In this document: positions 53,263 to 61,995 of the stretch, piece by piece | Position numbering within the stretch: the stretch's first letter is position 1 | How the letters are laid out: every line of letters begins with the position of its first letter | Source: JAGLTN01 sp023135255 | GTDB taxonomy: Bacteria; Planctomycetota; Phycisphaerae; Sedimentisphaerales; Anaerobacaceae | Direction: 5' to 3' | Assembly: GCA_030639495.1 (NCBI GenBank) | Contig: DAOWCP010000001.1 | Location: forward strand, 1 to 64,000 | DNA: 64,000 bases | Position numbers and translations under genes: made by a program | Notes under the pieces: generated by a model | The model's database searches: none | What the model was told of the DNA's origin: nothing | The model's input: only the letters and a program-made list of their open reading frames with translations

Positions 53263-54711
53263 ATGAAAAAGGATTTTTGTAAATTGAGAATTAAGAGATT
53301 ACTGCTTGCGATAGTGTTGGGGCTTTTTTTAGTTGATTTTGCGGCTGCGAGTTTGAATTCGAGGGTAAATGCACTTTTAGGTAAGGCTGACCAGAAAAAA
53401 GTTGTTTACGGGATAAAAATCATAGATGCTGACAATAAGAGGGAGCGTTACTCGTTTAATTCCAATCAGGCGCTGGTTCCGGCTTCTAATATGAAGGTTA
53501 TTATAACAGCGACGGCTTTGAAGTATCTTGGAAGTGATTATCAATTCAAAACTCAGATCGGTTTATCAGGTGATGATCTGGTTATTGTTGGCAGCGGTGA
53601 TCCGCTATTGGGTGACAAAAAAACCGATGCGAAATATGGCAGGGGGGCGGGGTGGATCTTTGATGATATCGCAAATGCCCTGAAGGAAAGAAATGTTACG
53701 TCAATTAAAAATATTCTGGCAGATACAACGATATTTGATGACGAGAGGGTGAATCCGAGTTGGCCTGTGGATCAGTTGAATCGATGGTATGCTTGTGAGG
53801 TGAGCGGTTTGAATTATTATTCAAATTGTGTGGATATGACAGTTAAGGTAGTGCATTCCAGGCCTCGGGTGTTTATTAGTCCCGCTACGAGTTATTTACA
53901 TATTGAGAACCAGGTTGGTTATACCTCTAACAGTAAGAAAAGTGCGGTGGGAGCATATCGCAATTCGATTGCTAATAAAATCATAGTTAAAGGCAGATGT
54001 AAATCGCAGGAGGGGCCTTTCGATGTTGCTATCGAGAGACCTGCGGGCTTTTTTGCCTTTTTGCTGGCGGAAAATCTCAGCAGAGCGGGGATTTCAACTG
54101 AAGGTAATTTCATAGAGAAGCAGCTTGATAGCGGCAAAGTTGTTACATTGCTGAAAGAATATAAGACTTCAATTGCTGATTGCGTGATTCGGTGTAATAA
54201 GGACAGTTATGGTTTGGCAGCTGAGTGCCTGATTAAGGCTGTCGGTGCGAAACGCAGCGGACAAAACAAAAACGGCGGCTGGGAGAATGGCAGAAAAGCA
54301 GTATCGGTTTATCTTAAGGGCCTTGGTGTAAATGAAAAACAATTCTATATTGATGACGGCAGTGGTTTGAGCAGAAAAAACAGACTCAGTGCTAATGCGA
54401 TAACGTCTGTTTTGTATGATGTCTACCGCAGCAATAATAAATTGTTTGAAAAATCGTTAGCTGTCGGCGGTGTCGAAGGGACGGTATCTAAACGTTTCGC
54501 GGAGAAAAACTATAAGGGCAAAGTATTCTGCAAGACAGGTTATATCAACGGAGTTCGGACTCTGTCAGGCTGGGTCAAAACCAGTAAGGGCGATTATATT
54601 TTTTCTATCCTCACCAATAATTCTAACTGGAAAAGCAAAGCTGTTATTGACGGCATAGTTAAAGCTATTATTGATGAGGCAGACGGGCCCGGCGATAAAA
54701 AGAAACGTTAA
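53263..54711 (+). CDS. dacB: D-alanyl-D-alanine carboxypeptidase/endopeptidase (PBP4 type, S13)
   Basis: 482 residues with a signal peptide (to about residue 29). Active-site motifs in order: Ser75-Asn-Met-Lys78 in PASNMKVI (SxxK), a second site region at CNKDSYGLAAECL with a Ser-Tyr-Gly in place of SxN, DDGSGLSRKN, and KTG in CKTGYINGVRTLSGWV. The insert between SxxK and the second motif is that of PBP4. It trims peptidoglycan cross-links. Its stop shares the four bases TTAA (54708-54711) with the stop of the convergent gene. Confidence 0.9.
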   Translation: MKKDFCKLRIKRLLLAIVLGLFLVDFAAASLNSRVNALLGKADQKKVVYGIKIIDADNKRERYSFNSNQALVPASNMKVIITATALKYLGSDYQFKTQIGLSGDDLVIVGSGDPLLGDKKTDAKYGRGAGWIFDDIANALKERNVTSIKNILADTTIFDDERVNPSWPVDQLNRWYACEVSGLNYYSNCVDMTVKVVHSRPRVFISPATSYLHIENQVGYTSNSKKSAVGAYRNSIANKIIVKGRCKSQEGPFDVAIERPAGFFAFLLAENLSRAGISTEGNFIEKQLDSGKVVTLLKEYKTSIADCVIRCNKDSYGLAAECLIKAVGAKRSGQNKNGGWENGRKAVSVYLKGLGVNEKQFYIDDGSGLSRKNRLSANAITSVLYDVYRSNNKLFEKSLAVGGVEGTVSKRFAEKNYKGKVFCKTGYINGVRTLSGWVKTSKGDYIFSILTNNSNWKSKAVIDGIVKAIIDEADGPGDKKKR

Positions 54712-56291
54712 TTCGCTCCAGGGGCAGCCTGAAGCATAAGTGATGCAAAATCTTCAGCTCCTACGATAACAAATCTGTTGTCGAGTTTTTCCTTGGCGAT
54801 CAAAGCACTTTCAAGTGCGCGCTTTGGTACATCATAAACGGTAATGAAGTAAGGGGGTTTATTAAGAGAAGCCAGCTTATTTATTCTTTCGATAAGCTCA
54901 TCAGGTGACTTGAGTTTTGGGTGCCAGAGTGTCAGGGCGGATTGCTCTATTGCGGTTCCATCGGTGAGCCAGAGATTGCAGCCTTTTCCATCTCCGTTGG
55001 GTTTATTTGTGAAGCATTTTATTGTAGGGCCGTGTTTTTTGAAATAGGACAAGCTTTGCGGGTCGAAAGCACCCCACATCTCAGCGATTTCCAATCCGGT
55101 ATTTTTCATAGCATCGCCAAAAACTTTTGCAACATCTTCTACGTTCGGCATTATATGAGGATAGCAATACCCGCCTGCGGAAGGGCCGGCAAAGAAGCTG
55201 TCGTTTTTTGTTGCGGTTGTTTTGTAATATTCGAGTATTGCAGGCCAAAGTTTCGCCGCCAGTGGTTGTGTACCCCATGCGACAGGGACAGAGCCTCGTT
55301 CGTCATTGAGCCAGGGAGTTTTATCTTTATGAGGTGTAGCGCATCCAAAGGTGGTTAAAACCCTCATGGCGTCACCATCGCTTGCCTGAAACATGACATA
55401 GTATTTCGATTTATCAAGTTTTAGATTTTTTGAAGGCTGTTTCATTACGAGATTAGCAGGATTTGCTTTTACGTGTGCCCAGAAACTCAGATTGGAAGCT
55501 CCGGCGGTGACTACATTATAATGACCTGCTACTGAGCTTGCAGTGACATCAGCTACCTCATTATGCCAACCACCGAGGAGTATAGCTGGGGCATCGAGAT
55601 AGTTCATTACTTTATCATACAATGGCCTTTGGGTTGAGTCTCTTGGGTCGAGATTGAAGAAGAAATATTTTTTCATTATGCCGTAATCCTGACTTTGCCA
55701 GCGTTCGTATCTTCCCCCGTCTTTAAATGCACCATCTTTTGTGAATTTAGGCATCTGATTTTCTATTGACCATTTTTGAGCTTCGATGTTCATCGACCAG
55801 TTTTTTGTAATATCTTTTATGGGCAGGCCTTTGAAACAGTCTTTGGTTTTATCAGTGGAGAGAGAATTACTGCGATATTCCAGCATTGATTTGGTGACAG
55901 GCAGATATCCTTCGAGAACGCAGATGTTTTCAGCGATACACAGTTGCACTTTATTTCTTCTGAGGTTATATACAACTAATCCTTTGATTAGTCCTTTATC
56001 GCGAGCTAATTTAATCAGGTCAGAGAATGTATTGATTTTTTCAAAGGCCAAACCTTTTTTCTGCTGCAGGTAATCCAACCAGAGCTTCTCAGCCTTGACC
56101 AGGGTAATGCAATGACCGGCAGTATCATAAAAGAGCACATCAGCATTTTCATTTATCAGCCCCTGCAGGCAGTAGGCAGCTGTTATTTCCGCTTTATCAA
56201 GATGGGTTTCGGCCATGTTGAATGTATAGCGTGTGGTGTTTGCAAAGGCCAAGTTGGCTAATAAAAGGATAATCGTCACGACTTTTCTCAT
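54708..56291 (-). CDS. Secreted GxGYxYP-domain protein
   Basis: The start is set at ATG 56291 (MRKVVTIILLLANLAFA), where AAGGAG lies ~9 bp upstream; the longest ORF adds 51 residues with no signal. 527 residues. The stretch FFAGPSAGGYCYPHIMP is the GxGYxYP signature of a putative glycoside hydrolase family, with the first Gly changed to Ala; the N-terminal cap is 'TRYTFNMAETHLDKAEITAAYCLQGL'. The enzyme activity of the family is not established here. It faces dacB tail to tail. Confidence 0.85.
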   Translation of the reverse strand: MRKVVTIILLLANLAFANTTRYTFNMAETHLDKAEITAAYCLQGLINENADVLFYDTAGHCITLVKAEKLWLDYLQQKKGLAFEKINTFSDLIKLARDKGLIKGLVVYNLRRNKVQLCIAENICVLEGYLPVTKSMLEYRSNSLSTDKTKDCFKGLPIKDITKNWSMNIEAQKWSIENQMPKFTKDGAFKDGGRYERWQSQDYGIMKKYFFFNLDPRDSTQRPLYDKVMNYLDAPAILLGGWHNEVADVTASSVAGHYNVVTAGASNLSFWAHVKANPANLVMKQPSKNLKLDKSKYYVMFQASDGDAMRVLTTFGCATPHKDKTPWLNDERGSVPVAWGTQPLAAKLWPAILEYYKTTATKNDSFFAGPSAGGYCYPHIMPNVEDVAKVFGDAMKNTGLEIAEMWGAFDPQSLSYFKKHGPTIKCFTNKPNGDGKGCNLWLTDGTAIEQSALTLWHPKLKSPDELIERINKLASLNKPPYFITVYDVPKRALESALIAKEKLDNRFVIVGAEDFASLMLQAAPGAN

Positions 56292-56494
56292 TCGTTGTCT
56301 CCTTGAGTAAATAAACTGTAAAATAATGTTCAAATATGCGTTAGTACGAGACAAAACACAAAATTGTTTGGAATATTCAGTTGATTTGAAATAATTTTGT
56401 TTTCTGTAATAAAAAGGCTTAAGAAAGCCTGATATTTCAGGCATTGCGATTTTTCACAACGTCACTTTTTCAGACAAAACATCATTTTGAAGTC

Positions 56495-56523
56495 TTGGCA
56501 AGGCATGAAAAAACTGATAGTAT
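56495..56523 (+). promoter_or_regulatory. Promoter-like pair before rnpA
   Basis: TTGGCA (56495-56500), a 17-bp spacer, TAGTAT (56518-56523). Transcription would start ~56530, 54 bases before the start codon. Confidence 0.45.
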
Positions 56524-56583
56524 ACATTTCAGGTTTGTGGAACAATAAAAAACTCCATGGTATCAGTAAGGTGACAGGAAAAA

Positions 56584-56964
56584 TTGAAGAGATACTCTTT
56601 TTCAAAAAAGAAAAGGCTTGTCAGTAATCGGCAGTTTAAGGCTGTGATGGCTCATCGTCGCAGAATAACGGATAATGGGCTTGTCATGTTTGTTGCCGGT
56701 AATGATCTCTGTCGATCAAGATTGGGCATATCGATAGGCAGGGCCTGTGGTTGTGCGGTTCAGCGAAATCGAATAAAAAGGCTTTTCAGGGAATCCTTCA
56801 GGCTGATCCAGAACGATATAGAGCCCGGATTTGACTATTTATTTATTATTTCGCCTAAGTGGAAGCTGTTGGGGCAAAAACGCCCTGAGACAAGAACAAA
56901 ACGGTTGTCTATGGGCGAAGTTAAGGATATTATGCTGGGAGTTATCAAAAGGGCAGTTAAATAG
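56584..56964 (+). CDS. rnpA: RNase P protein component
   Basis: 126 residues from a TTG start. RNRIKRLFRESFRLIQ is the RnpA signature, and the preceding part, SRLGISIGRACGCAVQ, matches the family strand and turn. It is basic and binds the rnpB RNA, which is encoded in this window at 42718-43102. The usual neighbours rpmH (upstream) and yidC (downstream) are absent; a MerR gene follows 7 bp later. Confidence 0.9.
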   Translation: MKRYSFSKKKRLVSNRQFKAVMAHRRRITDNGLVMFVAGNDLCRSRLGISIGRACGCAVQRNRIKRLFRESFRLIQNDIEPGFDYLFIISPKWKLLGQKRPETRTKRLSMGEVKDIMLGVIKRAVK

Positions 56965-56971
56965 TTAAAAA

Positions 56972-57253
56972 TTGCGAGAAATATCTTTGACTAAAGAAGA
57001 AAAAAAACTTTTTCAGATAGGAACTGCGGCAAAAAAAGCTGGCATTTCTCGTCAATCTTTGCAATATTACATAATGGTCGGTGTGGTTGAACCGGCAGAG
57101 GTTAGCGATAGCGGAAGAAGATTGTTTGATGATGTTGCAGTTGAAAGGATTAAGCTCGTAAAAAAATTGAATAAGAGCGGCTATCCGTTGCGAGCTATCA
57201 GAGAACTATTTTTAGAAGGACGATCTCGTTCGAAAGGAAGCGATAGTGAGTGA
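56972..57253 (+). CDS. MerR-type helix-turn-helix protein
   Basis: 93 residues, TTG start. FQIGTAAKKAGISRQSLQYYIMVGVVEPAEVSD is the MerR winged-helix DNA-binding domain, and VERIKLVKKLNKSGYPLRAIRELF the second helical half. A sensor domain is lacking, so it is short. Its coding end overlaps the mlaD-like gene by 8 bp, meaning translational coupling. The target and ligand are not known. Confidence 0.85.
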   Translation: MREISLTKEEKKLFQIGTAAKKAGISRQSLQYYIMVGVVEPAEVSDSGRRLFDDVAVERIKLVKKLNKSGYPLRAIRELFLEGRSRSKGSDSE

Positions 57254-58178
57254 TTATGAATCTACACAGACAAGACGTAATATGATTGTCGGCGTTTTTG
57301 TTGTAATTGCATTGTGTGCTTTGGGATGGCTTATTTACCGTTTTGGTGATCTGCCCACTAAAGTCAGTGAGTATAATTCTTTTGATCTGCTTGTTCAGTT
57401 TCCGACTGCTCAGGGGCTCCAGAAAAGTACTTCCGTAAAATTTTGCGGCTGTCAGATAGGTCGTGTTACGCGGATTGAGCCTCCCCGGATACTCGAAGAC
57501 CTTGATACGGGCTTGTTATACCACCAGGCTTTGGCAGTATTGAGCATAAATAAAAAATACAATAATATTCCGGACAACTCAGCGGTTAAGTTGATTACAA
57601 GGGGGCTTGGCAGCAGTTATGTTGAAGTGATCGCTGATCCGCTGCACCCATCAAATACGTTTTTTAAAAACAATTCAAAGGTTCAGGGTGGTAAAGGTTC
57701 AGCTAATGATTTTATTCCGGAAGCAGTTCAGAAAAAACTTGAAGAGTTGGTAACAAATCTTGACAAATTTATTAATCATGCTAATGAGATTATTGGTGAT
57801 CCTGAAAATAAGGCTAATTTGAAACAGACACTTGCTAATCTTACAAATGCTACAAAACAGGCTGCGGAAACTTTAAAAGAATTTGAAGAGCTTTCTGTTT
57901 CAGCCAGGCAGACCGTTAAGAATTTCGACGATAAGGTTGAAAAAATATTCCCTTATCTTCTGATGGCCAGCGAAGAGCTTTCAAAGAGACTTATTGAAGC
58001 AAAGTCTTTGATGGATAAGCTTAATAATGGCAGCGGCACCGCAGCGAGATTTTTAAATGACGGCAAGCTTTATGAGGAGCTTTTGGAAAGTACACGTCAG
58101 CTTAATATGCTCTTGACTGAGATGACAGCTTTTATGGCAAAGGCGAAAGAAAAGGGTGTCCCGATAAAGCTTAAGTAA
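57246..58178 (+). CDS. MlaD/MCE-domain protein
   Basis: 310 residues from a GTG start. A single N-terminal helix (MIVGVFVVIALCALGWLIYRFG) anchors it, then an MCE domain (~38-130: YNSFDLLVQFPTAQGLQKSTSVKFCGCQIGRVTRI). The last ~140 residues are helical (LKQTLANLTNATKQAAETLKEF). Such proteins form lipid-transfer rings between inner and outer membranes. Usually mlaE/mlaF ABC genes are adjacent; here none is, and the gene is coupled to a MerR and rnpA. Confidence 0.85.
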   Translation: MSDYESTQTRRNMIVGVFVVIALCALGWLIYRFGDLPTKVSEYNSFDLLVQFPTAQGLQKSTSVKFCGCQIGRVTRIEPPRILEDLDTGLLYHQALAVLSINKKYNNIPDNSAVKLITRGLGSSYVEVIADPLHPSNTFFKNNSKVQGGKGSANDFIPEAVQKKLEELVTNLDKFINHANEIIGDPENKANLKQTLANLTNATKQAAETLKEFEELSVSARQTVKNFDDKVEKIFPYLLMASEELSKRLIEAKSLMDKLNNGSGTAARFLNDGKLYEELLESTRQLNMLLTEMTAFMAKAKEKGVPIKLK

Positions 58179-58210
58179 CCACAAATTATTCACAAAAGGA
58201 GAGCAACAGG

Positions 58211-59449
58211 ATGAAGCCTACCTCGCAGGACAAAACTTCTATTGATAAAATTCTTGAATTAGCTAAACAAGCTGAAATTGATGTAACCGGCGGGAAAGTA
58301 AGAAGGAGCTCATCTCGTTTTTGTCTCGGCGTTGAGCATGGCGACTACAACGGCACGGAGCTTTTTGGTGTCGGTACGGATCGGTTTATCTGGATGGCAT
58401 ATAAGCCTAACGGAACCGATGCGATGAGGCTTTTCAGCGGTAATTTTCCTGATGATGGTGTGGTTGAGTTTGAGCTTGGGGCTGTTCCTGAGCCTTTGTC
58501 GGTAAAAGATTCATGGGCGAGGTTTCCTTATGGCGTCGATTATGTACTGAGCAGGGCTGGTTATAAATTGACCAAAGGAATCGATGCGGTTATCTTCGGC
58601 AATATTCCAGGAGGCGGGATGTCACGGTCTGCGTCGCTGACGTTGAATCTGATTCTTTCATTGTGTGATGCTAATGATATCGTTATCGACGAGAAGATGA
58701 AGATCGTTGACCTTGCACAGGAAGTTGAGAACGATTATATAGGTTCGCCTTGCGGTAAGCTTGACCAGATAATGATTCTCTTTGCCCGCGAAGGGATGGG
58801 GACATATTATAACCCAAAGAACAGCTCAATTGATTATATTGGACTTGGTGAAAATGCGTCAGATTTCAGAATCGTAGGGCTTGATACAGGCACTGTCAGG
58901 CCTGGGCTTGAAAAATCTACTTATAAGATCAGACGCTCAGAATGCGAGCAGTTTGTGGAAATTCTGCAAAAAGCAGATTATAAAATCAATAGTTTTGCGG
59001 ATGTGAAAGATGATAGGTTATATCAGAAAATTATCAGCCAGTTTAAAGACAGCTATCCGGATCTTTGTGACAGGCTGACTTATATTTATAATGCTCAGCA
59101 ACGTTTTTATCAGATGCTGGATGCGTGGAAGGCCGGTGACATCGAAACGGTAGGCAGGATATTCAGGGTTGACGGCATAGGTCTGAGAGATGAATATAAA
59201 ATTTCAGGGCCGGAGCTTGAAACTATGTGTGATATTGTCAGAACTGTTCCGGGGGTGTTTGGTGAAAGAATGCTCGGCGGCGGTGACAAAGGCGCTGCTG
59301 GTGCTGTTGTTTCAGCCGATAGTGTAGACAAGCTAAAAGCAGCTGTCGATACTGCCTATCCAGTGAGCAGACCTGACTTCGCTGATAAATACGCAGTTCA
59401 TATCTGTAAGGTTGTTGATGGTATCAGGCTGTATGAAGATGTGCTGTAA
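58211..59449 (+). CDS. galK: Galactokinase (GHMP kinase family)
   Basis: 412 residues. SSRFCLGVEHGDYNG (~34-48) corresponds to the galactokinase signature GxxNLxGEHxDYNxG, IPGGGMSRSASLTLN (~132-146) to the GHMP ATP-binding motif, GSPCGKLDQIM carries the expected catalytic Asp, and LGGGDKGAAGAVVSAD is motif 3. It phosphorylates galactose at C1 in the Leloir pathway. AAAAGGAG precedes the ATG. Alpha-galactosidase-like and GH172 genes lie just downstream on the other strand, in keeping with galactoside use. Confidence 0.85.
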   Translation: MKPTSQDKTSIDKILELAKQAEIDVTGGKVRRSSSRFCLGVEHGDYNGTELFGVGTDRFIWMAYKPNGTDAMRLFSGNFPDDGVVEFELGAVPEPLSVKDSWARFPYGVDYVLSRAGYKLTKGIDAVIFGNIPGGGMSRSASLTLNLILSLCDANDIVIDEKMKIVDLAQEVENDYIGSPCGKLDQIMILFAREGMGTYYNPKNSSIDYIGLGENASDFRIVGLDTGTVRPGLEKSTYKIRRSECEQFVEILQKADYKINSFADVKDDRLYQKIISQFKDSYPDLCDRLTYIYNAQQRFYQMLDAWKAGDIETVGRIFRVDGIGLRDEYKISGPELETMCDIVRTVPGVFGERMLGGGDKGAAGAVVSADSVDKLKAAVDTAYPVSRPDFADKYAVHICKVVDGIRLYEDVL

Positions 59450-59470
59450 AAACAGCAGGGGGTTTTTTAA
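59444..59470 (+). terminator. Weak terminator after galK
   Basis: TGCTG, loop, CAGCA, then GGGGG and TTTTTT. The spacer between stem and T-run is unusual, so the call is tentative. Confidence 0.35.
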
Positions 59471-59481
59471 CAGTCATATTG

Positions 59482-61995
59482 TTACTTAATTGCTGTTGCT
59501 TTTAATACTATCACTTCAAAAGGTGATAATTCAAAAGTGTGTTTTTCCCCAGCTTTTAATTGCAGTGCAGGTTTGTTTTGATCTTCTTCCCAGGGTCTTT
59601 TGAGGATATATTCTTTGGCTGCATTTTTGGGTAGTTCAAAAGCGTTTTGGATATCGACAGATATTTTTGCATTTTTTTCATTGGGATTACGAAGAGCGAT
59701 TATTCCCTGGTTTTTTGACCAGCTTGCCCAGCCGTAAATTTCACCTTTGGCAGGGTCGCCGCCTATCCAGTGTGAATCAGCAAGCAGCATTTCGTTCGCT
59801 CTGGCAAATTTTGCGCCCTCTGCAATTGCCTGCCAGCATTGGTCACTCATTCTGTCAGGTGTAATATAAAGCTCCTGGCAGTTTGTACCATTAGCAAAGA
59901 ATGACCTTGTTTCGTGTATGAAGTCTTCACCGGCTGCGGGCATATCTTTCACATGGTATAACTGGCCGTTGATGATCCCGCATGTCATAAGTGATGTGAT
60001 TGGATATAAAGGCGAACGCTTTACAATATTACGGTAGGTCTGGCAGTCTCGATAAGTTATCCATTGCTCTCTTTTTGTGCCTTGGCCAAAGAAATCCGAA
60101 TCTCCGCCATCTCGCCAGAGTGAATCGCAATAGAAAAGCAGATAAGGCGATGCCCATGCACCAACGGTCAGGTTGATAAATACATCTGGTTTTACCTTAC
60201 GCATATCCTGCATAAGTCTCAGTGTTGCTTCGACATCTTCTGTATAATCAACGGTTCCTCCAAACGTGTGCAACCCTTCGCCGAGCCTGTCAAATTTGAA
60301 ATAATTTACATTGTATTTTGTCATCATGTCGCAGCAGCAATTCAAAAAGGCTTCGTAGTAATTTTCATCAGCCATTGAAATGCCTTTGTCGTTGGTTTTG
60401 TACCCCTTGGATTTGGCGTAGTTCATGCGTTGCTTGCCGTATCCGCCTGATGGTGACATCCAGACCCCTAAGGCGGAATCATATTTTTCCGCTTCGCTTT
60501 TCATATTCTCAAAACCATTCGGGAAGCCTGTATGGAATTGCCACAGCGTTTTCGGGTTGTCCCAACCATCGTCGAAGGCGTAGCTTTTGAGGGTGGTGTT
60601 GTGCTTTTTTGTTATTTCATCACCTATTTGTTTTATCCGTTGTACGCAGTCGGATTCTTTTTTCAGCACAATATCATAAAATGAGTTATAGTGCAGAAAG
60701 CCTCTGTATGGATGGGCTCTTTGCCTTTCGATATAATAGAGAAAACCTCGTCTGAGCTGGCCTTTGGGAAATACTCCGAAAACTGAAGCTTGTGTGATCT
60801 TTGAGTCAGCGGATAATTCGTAATTTCTATTAAGAATCGCTTGTATCCGGGGCTTTTTTTGTTCTTTTGATAGTTTAGCAATTCTGGCGTTATCTTCTGT
60901 AGAACTGAATATCTCGACTTGTCTTAGGCCGCTATGATTTGTTCCGTCCATGTTATATTTAAGCAGGGTGACTTTTACAAATCTGGATTTCGCAGGGGCG
61001 AAAGTAAGTTCATCAGGCTTGAATACAGCGATTTCGGCATTGTTTTTTTCGGCAACTTTCTTCCAGTTTTCCTGGTCTATTGATGTCTCAACTTTATATT
61101 CATACGCCCATTCTCTGAACCAGTAATATGTCAGATTGAAATTATATGCCAGATGCAGATTCACTTTATCTATCAATATTTCTTTACCTAAATCAATAAT
61201 TATATTCGCAGGCAGCTTTTGCGGCTTCCAGTAATTCTTTGTACTTATGTCGCCGTTGACAGCATTTTTTGCATGACCATCTTCTGTTTCACTGCTGAAA
61301 GTAATATTTTTACACAGAGCCAGGTTTACTCCCGCGGTTGGGTCGTATATTTTTGCCCATGCATTAGGGTTTTCATACCCCAGGAAAATATTATCTGCAA
61401 CTATGGGACAGCCCGCCAGTACACCAGCTACTTTCCCGCCTTGAGCGGGGAAATCCAGCATTTGTATTTTTGATATTGGCAGGTCTTTACTGACGGCTTT
61501 TATTGTAATTTCCTGCCTGATATAATTAGAGCCGTCCCGCAGGCTCAAAACCCATTCAATTGCAATTTGACCATTTTTTGATATTAAAGGTGTGACTATC
61601 TTTTGGCCCGGAAATCTGTTGGCAAGTACAGCAGAATCATATCTCGAAGATATTTTTTTTGCTTTAGGCTTTGTTACCATATAAAAATCATTATGTGTCA
61701 ATCGGAGCCCATTTTCCATGGTAATTGTGAACAGTGAACCATTGGTTAAGTCAAAAACAGCTCCATCCTGTTTATTTTTGAATCTTATGGGTTTTAAGGA
61801 TTTGTCCCTGGTTTTAAACGTAAACTCCAGTACATTATTATACAATCTATAATCATCAAAAAATTTAGATGCTTTTGCTTTGCCGGGCGTGGTACTGGAA
61901 GGATAATCTACCGCGGTTTCAATTTCAACGCCTGCATGCGAATTGGCTAAAATAAACAATGTGATTACCAGAATCAGAGTTTTTTTTATGATCAC
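59482..61995 (-). CDS. Alpha-galactosidase-like glycoside hydrolase with F5/8C domain
   Basis: 837 residues from a GTG at 61995. A signal peptide (to about residue 21) is followed by a beta-sandwich, a discoidin (F5/8 type C) insert (~225-370: IIIDLGKEILIDKVNLH, and ENWKKVAEKN), and a (beta/alpha)8 barrel. In the barrel YFKFDRLGEG has the YxKxD nucleophile motif of clan GH-D alpha-galactosidases, and RDGGDSDFF is a likely acid/base region. It is exported and would release galactose or similar residues. It overlaps the GH172 gene by one base (TAGTG), so the two are coupled. Confidence 0.8.
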   Translation of the reverse strand: MIIKKTLILVITLFILANSHAGVEIETAVDYPSSTTPGKAKASKFFDDYRLYNNVLEFTFKTRDKSLKPIRFKNKQDGAVFDLTNGSLFTITMENGLRLTHNDFYMVTKPKAKKISSRYDSAVLANRFPGQKIVTPLISKNGQIAIEWVLSLRDGSNYIRQEITIKAVSKDLPISKIQMLDFPAQGGKVAGVLAGCPIVADNIFLGYENPNAWAKIYDPTAGVNLALCKNITFSSETEDGHAKNAVNGDISTKNYWKPQKLPANIIIDLGKEILIDKVNLHLAYNFNLTYYWFREWAYEYKVETSIDQENWKKVAEKNNAEIAVFKPDELTFAPAKSRFVKVTLLKYNMDGTNHSGLRQVEIFSSTEDNARIAKLSKEQKKPRIQAILNRNYELSADSKITQASVFGVFPKGQLRRGFLYYIERQRAHPYRGFLHYNSFYDIVLKKESDCVQRIKQIGDEITKKHNTTLKSYAFDDGWDNPKTLWQFHTGFPNGFENMKSEAEKYDSALGVWMSPSGGYGKQRMNYAKSKGYKTNDKGISMADENYYEAFLNCCCDMMTKYNVNYFKFDRLGEGLHTFGGTVDYTEDVEATLRLMQDMRKVKPDVFINLTVGAWASPYLLFYCDSLWRDGGDSDFFGQGTKREQWITYRDCQTYRNIVKRSPLYPITSLMTCGIINGQLYHVKDMPAAGEDFIHETRSFFANGTNCQELYITPDRMSDQCWQAIAEGAKFARANEMLLADSHWIGGDPAKGEIYGWASWSKNQGIIALRNPNEKNAKISVDIQNAFELPKNAAKEYILKRPWEEDQNKPALQLKAGEKHTFELSPFEVIVLKATAIK

